Shown here one piece after another: positions 53,272 to 64,000 of a stretch of 64,000 nt of DNA (its first letter is position 1; the number at the start of each line of letters is the position of its first letter). The DNA comes from Brettanomyces bruxellensis (taxonomy: Eukaryota > Ascomycota > Pichiomycetes > Pichiales > Pichiaceae). Both the position numbers and the translations under genes were made by a program. The notes under the pieces were generated by a model that was given only the letters and a program-made list of their open reading frames with translations, was not told the DNA's origin and did not search any database. Location of the stretch: contig NC_054689.1 of assembly GCF_011074885.1 (NCBI RefSeq), forward strand, positions 124,001-188,000, read 5' to 3'.

Positions 53272-55974
53272 TTAAATGCGAATGCTTCTCCTCCTGAAGA
53301 AATCCATCACTCTCTTTGCCGTTGACGGTTGCTCTTTAGCATCATCTCCAACAGCCTCACCATTTCTTTGCACCAAGGGTCTTCTGCCTGCATTAACGCG
53401 GTCCCTATGTCCGCCAACAGCCATGGACAGATGCTTTGTGGCATTCTGGCTCGTGTAGTGGGGGCTACTGCTGGATTCGCGGTTGTAGAAGCTGAGAAGA
53501 CTGAATCGCTTGAATTTATTGCTCATTGAGGTGCCGATTGACATTCTATTTTCTTTCTCCGAGCCACTTGTCTTCATCCGTGACACGTGGCCCTGACTGT
53601 CCGCAGATATTTTCTGGTAGTCCTCGCTCTGGGTCGCATGGTGATGGTGGTGATGGTGATGGTGATGATGAGATTCAGACGAAACTGTCCGATTGGAGCT
53701 GGCTGGATGCCTTTGCGTAATTTGTGTTCTTTCTGTTCTTTCTCTCTCTGCTCTTTCCCTCTCTGTTCTGTTTGCTCCCTCTCCACTTTCGGCCTGTAAC
53801 TCCTTCTCCCTGTACGTCTTCTCGGCATCATCCCCTGCAGAACGCTTGTCACCGAAAGCACGCTCTTTTCCCAATAAAGTGTCTGTGTTTACACCCTCAA
53901 GACCCAGCTTCTCGTCCTCAACCAACTCCTCGTTCTTCTCCGACACAGAGAAAATCTCCATCGCGGTAGAAAGCGAATCCAATGCTATGGAGCGTCTCTT
54001 CTCGTGCTGCCGGGGACTCGAGCTGCCCTCACTCTCAGTCAGACTCATACTGTCCAGCTTGGTGAGCACTCCACTCACCATACTCATGTCCAAGGCGGGC
54101 TCGCTGATTTTCGGCTGGCACCACGAGTTCCGGTTCGACTTGGATGTCGATAAAGTTGCCAGAGAGCTCTTTGGGTTCACCTCACCAGACTGGGGAACCA
54201 TGAAGGATAAGTCTCTGGAACCAAGCTGAATAGACGAGGGTGCCGCCATTCCAGGATGGAAAGATGTTGGCCGAGGCCTGGACACCAGAACTGCCCGAGG
54301 GTGGTACTTTGTCGATATTGCCGGGCTGCCAGGCTGCTTTCTATCTCTCTGGAGACCTCTTTTCGTCTCGTAGGATGTGTATCCAGCCAAAGCCAGTGGC
54401 TTCGGGAAGCTATGCTGGTCGTGCTGCACCTGCGACGTGTACAAAAGACTGTTTCGCCTCGAATGCTCCGCGTTGTCCTTCTCCACCACGGCCTGCAACG
54501 CAATACTGGCCGTCGAGTTGCTCTGCCGGTGGTAGTACCGCGGGAACGGCTCCCCACGATGCGATTGGTGGCTCTGCGGAACAACTGCTGCCGATATCGG
54601 CCTCGAAGACTTCGTTTTCCACCGTGGTTTTTCGTGTTTTCTACGCTCCTGGTCCTCTCTGCTTTCCATGTCCTCATCTTCATCCTCATCCTCGTATCCA
54701 TCCGCCTCCCTGTATCCGGGCTCATCACCAAGCAATGCTGCCTTTTCCGTTGCCGAGCCTTCGCCGCTCTCTTTGGAAGGAGAGGACGAGATGGCAACCA
54801 TCTTGGATGTTTGTGGTGCAGCGGGGTGCGAGTATAAAAACGATGAAGATGCTTTTCCTGAGCTGTACGATCTTATCGAATGCGGGTTGATCATCAACGA
54901 GGCTGCTCTTCTCGAAGTCTGCATGGCCATCGGTGTCTCCATGAGAGAATACCGATGGTGTGCTCTGTCGGTTGAGTTAATCATCAACCTGGCCGTGTTG
55001 TAGTTCCGATCCCACTCAACAGGAGTCACCGACAAGAATGGTGCATGTGGTGCCAACCACGGATGAGATCTCACCTGCCTTAGAGACAGCCTTCTACCTG
55101 GGTCCGGAACTATCACTCTTCTGAGTAGATCTCGGGGTGTAGGCGTTATATACTCAGGAAATGTAAGCGGCGTCGTCGTGATGTACCGATAAAGACGGGC
55201 AATGTTTTCCCCGTCTGGATTCTGTGGATCATCATCGTACGGCAAGTACCCCGCCAACATCGCGTATAGTATAACTCCGCACGACCAAACGTCCACTTTC
55301 GTCCCCTTGTACGGCTTGTTCGACACCACGAGCTCCGGGGCGGCGTAGCACGGCGATCCGCAGCTTGTCTTCATCAGATCTGTGTGGTTTCTGAACGAGT
55401 TCACGAACCCGAAGTCCGAGATCACGATATTCTTGTGCTTGTCGAGCAACAAGTTTTCCAGTTTCAAGTCTCTGTGAACCAGGCCTTTCGAATGCATGTA
55501 GTCCACTCCCGACACCAACTGTGCGAACAGTCTGCAAGCTGTTGCCTCCTTGAGGCACCGGTGCTCCAATATATAGTCAAAAAGCTCACCTCCCGATGCA
55601 TATTCCAACACTATACCCACATATTTCTCATTCTGGAGAACTTCCACTAGTCTCACAATGTTCGGGTGGCGCAGGCGTTTCAAGGCATTTATCTCACGGT
55701 GGATTTTGTTCTCTCTTTCCGATCCCTGTGGAATGGTATCCCGTCTAATCAGCTTTATTGCTGTTTGTGAAGGCTGCTTGCCGTCTTTTCTCCAGCCGAG
55801 CTTAACTTTGCCAAACTCGCCCTCTCCTAGCGTCGCTCCTAGGACGTAGCATCCAAATCGAACCTCTCTCGGGACCCTTCTCTTAGGCCTCGTATTATTA
55901 TGATGCGATGAACCTTTAACGGCAACAATGCCCGAATCTTCTAATTCTGGTCTTGTGTGTGCTTCTGATGACAT
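53272..55974 (-). CDS. KIN4: Spindle-position checkpoint kinase Kin4 (Frk1-type)
   Basis: A 900-residue Ser/Thr kinase. The kinase domain covers about 40-310: FGCYVLGATLGEGEFGKVKLG (P loop), Lys74 in AIKLIRRDT, HRDLKLEN with Asp169, DFG at 187-189, the activation loop DLMKTSCGSPCYAAPE with Thr203, and DVWSCGVILYAMLAGYLPYDDD. These match yeast Kin4/Frk1 (AMPK-related), which inhibits mitotic exit when the spindle is mispositioned. The C-terminal half is Ser-rich and disordered. PRPTSFHPGMAAPSS and the tail NKFKRFSLLSFYNR recall Kin4's own C-terminal motifs. A run of about 11 His lies near residue 770, encoded by CAT/CAC repeats. Length exceeds S. cerevisiae Kin4 (800). Confidence 0.9.
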   Translation of the reverse strand: MSSEAHTRPELEDSGIVAVKGSSHHNNTRPKRRVPREVRFGCYVLGATLGEGEFGKVKLGWRKDGKQPSQTAIKLIRRDTIPQGSERENKIHREINALKRLRHPNIVRLVEVLQNEKYVGIVLEYASGGELFDYILEHRCLKEATACRLFAQLVSGVDYMHSKGLVHRDLKLENLLLDKHKNIVISDFGFVNSFRNHTDLMKTSCGSPCYAAPELVVSNKPYKGTKVDVWSCGVILYAMLAGYLPYDDDPQNPDGENIARLYRYITTTPLTFPEYITPTPRDLLRRVIVPDPGRRLSLRQVRSHPWLAPHAPFLSVTPVEWDRNYNTARLMINSTDRAHHRYSLMETPMAMQTSRRAASLMINPHSIRSYSSGKASSSFLYSHPAAPQTSKMVAISSSPSKESGEGSATEKAALLGDEPGYREADGYEDEDEDEDMESREDQERRKHEKPRWKTKSSRPISAAVVPQSHQSHRGEPFPRYYHRQSNSTASIALQAVVEKDNAEHSRRNSLLYTSQVQHDQHSFPKPLALAGYTSYETKRGLQRDRKQPGSPAISTKYHPRAVLVSRPRPTSFHPGMAAPSSIQLGSRDLSFMVPQSGEVNPKSSLATLSTSKSNRNSWCQPKISEPALDMSMVSGVLTKLDSMSLTESEGSSSPRQHEKRRSIALDSLSTAMEIFSVSEKNEELVEDEKLGLEGVNTDTLLGKERAFGDKRSAGDDAEKTYREKELQAESGEGANRTERERAERERTERTQITQRHPASSNRTVSSESHHHHHHHHHHHATQSEDYQKISADSQGHVSRMKTSGSEKENRMSIGTSMSNKFKRFSLLSFYNRESSSSPHYTSQNATKHLSMAVGGHRDRVNAGRRPLVQRNGEAVGDDAKEQPSTAKRVMDFFRRRSIRI

Positions 55975-61011
<5,037 letters not shown>

Positions 61012-61388
61012 AAGGATGAACGCATTCATTTTTTTTTTCTATACTGTATATTGGAGGTTTTATATTACTTGAAAACACGATCACTTAAAATAATTTGGAA
61101 CGTTTAGTGGGTCGCTGGTGCTATCTTTAAATCAAGGATTCATACAAATCAGAAAATGTATTAGTAATGAGGGTAGTGAGTGCGTATCGCACCCTGAATG
61201 AAAAATATTAGAACTCGCATAGTAGAATTAGCTTCTCTCATTTTTATTTTATTTTTTCTTCATATTGCTCGTTTAGCACCTCTGATCTTCTTTCCATTGC
61301 CGATCTTACTTAAACACCTGATTTAAGAATTAGCTCTTCAGAGCATTTGAAATCGACCCACACGTACAAAGATACCCTAAGTGTAACA
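61012..61388. other. Spacer between MCM3 and ERV1
   Basis: A 377-base stretch with the MCM3 3' end and the ERV1 promoter, both plus strand. T runs at 61028-61038 and 61241-61258. No gene or tRNA seen. Confidence 0.5.
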
Positions 61389-62131
61389 ATGGGCATTCCT
61401 TTACATGGATATCCGGCACCTGAAGGTAAACCTGTATATGGTTCCGACGGCAGAAGGATTATATACGACGAAAACGGCAAACCGTAAGTAGTATCGGGTT
61501 TCTTGGAGAGAATTGTCCGACGTGGATCGAAATGTTTCTCATTATCAGAATTTCCACATACTAACATTAACCTGCCCACTTGGACCTTTTTTAATCATTG
61601 GTTCATCGGCCTTGAAATTTGTATAGTTGTCGAACGTGCAACACATTGAAAAACTTCCGAATGGCCACTGCAAAGGAAACGACAGGAGAAAAAACGCAAT
61701 CATCCCATGCCAATAAGGCATTGGCAGCATCAGCAATTGCAGGTCTAACTGCGACAGCAGACAAGGAACTTGCTCCAGATGGGTATCCAAAAGACTGCCC
61801 GGCAGATGTTGAAGAGTTAGGGCGTTCAACATGGACATTTTTACATACTGTTGCAGCTACATATCCGGAGAGTGCCACGGAACAGCAGCAGAAGGAGATG
61901 AAGGCATTTCTGGAGACTTTTTCTAAAATATATCCCTGCTGGTTTTGCGCTAAAGGATTTAGAAAGTATATAAAGGCCAACGAGCCGAAGGTGATGACAC
62001 AGGATGAATTCGGTAGATGGCTTTGCGATGCACACAATGCTGTGAACAAGAAGCTTGGAAAGCCACATTTCGATTGTAACTTGTGGAAGAAAAGATGGAA
62101 GGATGGCTGGGGGGACGGAAAGTGCGATTAG
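61389..62131 (+). CDS. ERV1: Mitochondrial FAD sulfhydryl oxidase Erv1 (spliced)
   Basis: Exons 61389-61483 and 61627-62131, with a 143-base intron (donor GTAAGT, TACTAAC at 61559-61565, acceptor ATAG). The join makes a Pro codon. The protein has 199 residues: GRRIIYDENGKPCRTCNTL carries the shuttle cysteines (Cys33, Cys36). The FAD domain begins LGRSTWTFLHTVAATYP. The active disulfide is in SKIYPCWFCAKGF (Cys136, Cys139), and the structural pair is Cys165 in GRWLCDAHN and Cys182 in HFDCNLWKKRWKDGW. Erv1 reoxidises Mia40 in the intermembrane-space import pathway. The CxxC active site has Trp-Phe in the middle; yeast has Asn-Trp. The C-terminus adds Cys198. Length is near yeast Erv1 (189). Confidence 0.96.
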
Positions 62132-62463
62132 ATGAATGCATGATTATGTAAATAGGATTTGGGAGCATGTACATAGTACTAGATAGTTTATAAAGCAGGA
62201 AGAGCCTAAAGCACATGAGCCATGTAGCACACAAGCACAGCTTTGCACAATTCCACATTAGACAACAACACATTAAGGCTGATATAGAACTACCCACATT
62301 GTGTTTGAGCTACGCAAACAGTAAAGTATCTGAGTGTGAGCACAAGAGCACATGCCATGAACATCAAGCTAGTTAAGAAACAAGTGCCAAGTATTGCCTA
62401 AAGAAGCAGCTCCTAGTAATGGAATGCAGAAGAATTTTGACGCAAGCAAGTCAGCAGTAGATA
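62132..62463. other. Convergent spacer between ERV1 and VRP1
   Basis: A 332-base stretch with two 3' ends and several CACA- and AGCACA-type words (62200-62360) but no defined repeat. No gene seen. Confidence 0.5.
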
Positions 62464-64000
62464 TCACCGGAAAAGTGCGAGATCAAGTGGAACAGAGCTT
62501 CCCCTGCCGCTCGGATAAAGCTTCACCTTACCCGAGAAGCGGCGAGGCTTGGGGAGATTGTTTTTTCCATTAAAGGCAAACCTGGAGTCATCGATCTGTA
62601 TTTTCTCACCAGAAACGTGGCCTGCAGAACCTGTTCCACCTGAACCCGAAATGGTGTAGGCAGAGACATCGATCTTCCTCAAATCTGAGCCGACGTTTTG
62701 CTGCGAGTTAATCCTCGAGTCATCAGTCTTAAAAGTGTGCTTGACGCCAAATCCAAATACCTTATGCTTTGGATGCTGTTCAAGTCTATCCTCAGGTGTT
62801 TCAGCGTAGAGTTGAGTGCTGGAAATGGAGGGAGCAACACCTGGAGGAGGAGGTGGAGGAGCTTTTTTGCTTCTCATGGATGCAGCAGTGCTAGATGAGG
62901 ATCTAGACCGCTGGTTGGCCAAAGAAGATGCCCTGGAGCGGTTAATTGGAGCCAGAGGAGGGGGTGCAGATGGGGCAACTGTTGGAATTGATGGTGCTGA
63001 TTCTGGAAATGCCGGAGGGGGTGCAGAAGGTGGAGGCAGGTGAGAAGAAGAAGGAAGAATGGAAGAAGATGGAATTGCAGCAGATGGAAGAGTCGGTGCA
63101 ATCGCTGTATTCCTCTCTGCAGCAGTATTATCCAACCTCTCAGATGCTTTTTTCTCGTATGATCTTCTAGAACTGGTGTGAGGAAGTGGTGGTGGACCGG
63201 ACGGGGCAGGAACATGCGGAATAGTGGGAGCAGACACACCTGCCGGCTTGCTGGCCTTATGTGAGATCTGCTCCTGCCGGTTCATGATGGCAGCAAGAAA
63301 TGGATTTGCAGGTTCTTTGGGCTGAGTACTCGAGGCTGTGCTTTGAGCATTTGGAGTTCTTTGAGCATTTGAAGCTCTTGAATTTGGAGCCCTTGGATTT
63401 GGAGCCCTGTTTGAGGCTGTGCCCGGGACTGCATCTGGAGCACTTGATCTTTTGGCAGAAATCTTAGCGACATCCTCACTGCCAACAACATGAGACTCGT
63501 CTCTTAGTTTGTTGATATCTGCAAGGAAAGGAAGTGCACCTGGAGAAGATGATGCCGGCAGCTGCACAGGCTTTGTTCTGTGTTTATTAGAAGAACGGAG
63601 AGGAGTATTTTTGCTTGAAGACAGATGGGGTGCCGGTGGGGCGGATGAGGCAGGGAGTGGCGGTGCAGATGGAGTGTGTGGCACAGCAGATGAAGGGAGT
63701 GGCGGTGCAGGTGAAGAAGAAGGAGCATGTGGCGCTAAAGTGGCTGGGAGTGGCGGTGCAGGCGGTGCAGGCGGTGCCGAAGGTATAGAAGACACTTTTT
63801 CTGTATTGTGACTGGCTCCTGCTTGCTTTTGTCGAACTATGGCAGATGACGCTTGCGGAACGGGTGGGGCGTTTCTTGGCAACGGTGGTGCGTTTGTAGT
63901 CGTTTTCTGCCCGGATACCATACCCGGTTGTTTTGGCAAAGAAGGTGCACTTCCAGGAATTGGGGGCGCGTTTCCAGGAATTGGGGGTGCATTGCTAGGA
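62464..64000 (-). CDS. VRP1: Verprolin (Vrp1/WIP), C-terminal part, continues past window end
   Basis: An open frame covers the last 1.5 kb on the minus strand and remains open to base 64000, so the start and N-terminus are outside. About 511 residues are visible. The sequence is dominated by proline-rich words: SNAPPIPGNAPPIPG, APPLPRNAPPVP, and repeated SAPPLPxS and KKAPPPPPP. GALPFLADINKLRDES (about residue 155 of the visible part) is the LPFLAEI block of yeast Vrp1. The C-terminal 45 residues (KIQIDDSRFAFNGKN, then LPKPRRFSGKVKLYPSGRGSS, then VPLDLALF) are the conserved Las17 (WASP)-binding end of the family. Vrp1 links WASP, type I myosin and actin in endocytosis and cytokinesis. It is convergent with ERV1. 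Confidence 0.92.
   Translation of the reverse strand, partial: PSNAPPIPGNAPPIPGSAPSLPKQPGMVSGQKTTTNAPPLPRNAPPVPQASSAIVRQKQAGASHNTEKVSSIPSAPPAPPAPPLPATLAPHAPSSSPAPPLPSSAVPHTPSAPPLPASSAPPAPHLSSSKNTPLRSSNKHRTKPVQLPASSSPGALPFLADINKLRDESHVVGSEDVAKISAKRSSAPDAVPGTASNRAPNPRAPNSRASNAQRTPNAQSTASSTQPKEPANPFLAAIMNRQEQISHKASKPAGVSAPTIPHVPAPSGPPPLPHTSSRRSYEKKASERLDNTAAERNTAIAPTLPSAAIPSSSILPSSSHLPPPSAPPPAFPESAPSIPTVAPSAPPPLAPINRSRASSLANQRSRSSSSTAASMRSKKAPPPPPPGVAPSISSTQLYAETPEDRLEQHPKHKVFGFGVKHTFKTDDSRINSQQNVGSDLRKIDVSAYTISGSGGTGSAGHVSGEKIQIDDSRFAFNGKNNLPKPRRFSGKVKLYPSGRGSSVPLDLALFR

Noticed and set aside
54177..54890. Long antisense frames inside KIN4
   Set aside because: Frames opposite a well-supported coding region, without their own motifs.

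Overview
This window is nuclear DNA from an ascomycete budding yeast (Saccharomycotina). The evidence is one gene per transcript, short introns with GTAAGT or GTGAGT donors and exact TACTAAC branch points (clear in ACB1, RPL33, ERV1 and a complex I gene), AT-rich spacers, and core yeast proteins throughout. Two points narrow the group. CTG encodes leucine at invariant kinase positions (the GLVHRD and DLKLEN motifs of the KIN4 gene), which excludes the CUG-Ser and CUG-Ala clades. An NDUFA1-type subunit of mitochondrial complex I is present, which excludes Saccharomyces/Kluyveromyces-type yeasts. A Pichiaceae or related yeast (Brettanomyces, Ogataea, Pichia or Komagataella type) fits best, but this is inference. 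I see no viral, plasmid, transposon, CRISPR, rRNA or convincing tRNA sequence.

Layout. 1-10 kb: truncated ankyrin-like gene (-), a long spacer with a candidate structured RNA, a DUF2470 membrane protein, OST5 (spliced), a PHS1-like dehydratase homologue without its catalytic tyrosine, ERJ5, and a very long SIT4-associated (SAPS) protein gene. 10-20 kb: proteasome PRE10 with a minisatellite across its stop codon, an unassigned coiled-coil protein, and a Zn2Cys6 transcription factor whose body is far more GC-rich than its surroundings. 20-33 kb: ELA1, RPP1 and CUZ1 (divergent pair), an ECL1-type gene, MCD4 and ACB1 (spliced). 33-48 kb: EMA19/TMEM97, a short-chain dehydrogenase, RAP1, GYP7, an SRS2-type helicase and a monocarboxylate-family transporter. 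48-64 kb: RSA4, DFR1, RPL33 (spliced), the NDUFA1-like gene (spliced), KIN4, MCM3 (frame broken by one base), ERV1 (spliced) and the C-terminal part of VRP1, which runs off the end.

The genes form no operon or cluster. Several share compartments or processes: OST5, ERJ5, MCD4, EMA19 and the PHS1-like protein are ER proteins; PRE10 and CUZ1 belong to the ubiquitin-proteasome system; RSA4, RPL33 and RPP1 belong to ribosome and tRNA biogenesis; MCM3, SRS2 and RAP1 belong to chromosome maintenance; ERV1 and the NDUFA1-like protein are mitochondrial. Long spacers (1-2.5 kb) are common and hold only low-complexity tracts, short tandem repeats and a few recognisable promoter motifs.

The most interesting items are the tyrosine-less PHS1 homologue, the hairpin-hinge-hairpin RNA candidate near 1.9 kb, the stop-codon-spanning repeat in PRE10, the GC-rich transcription factor, the single-base frame break in MCM3, and an in-frame upstream ORF that ends three bases before RAP1. 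No strong case for a wholly new multi-gene system is visible.
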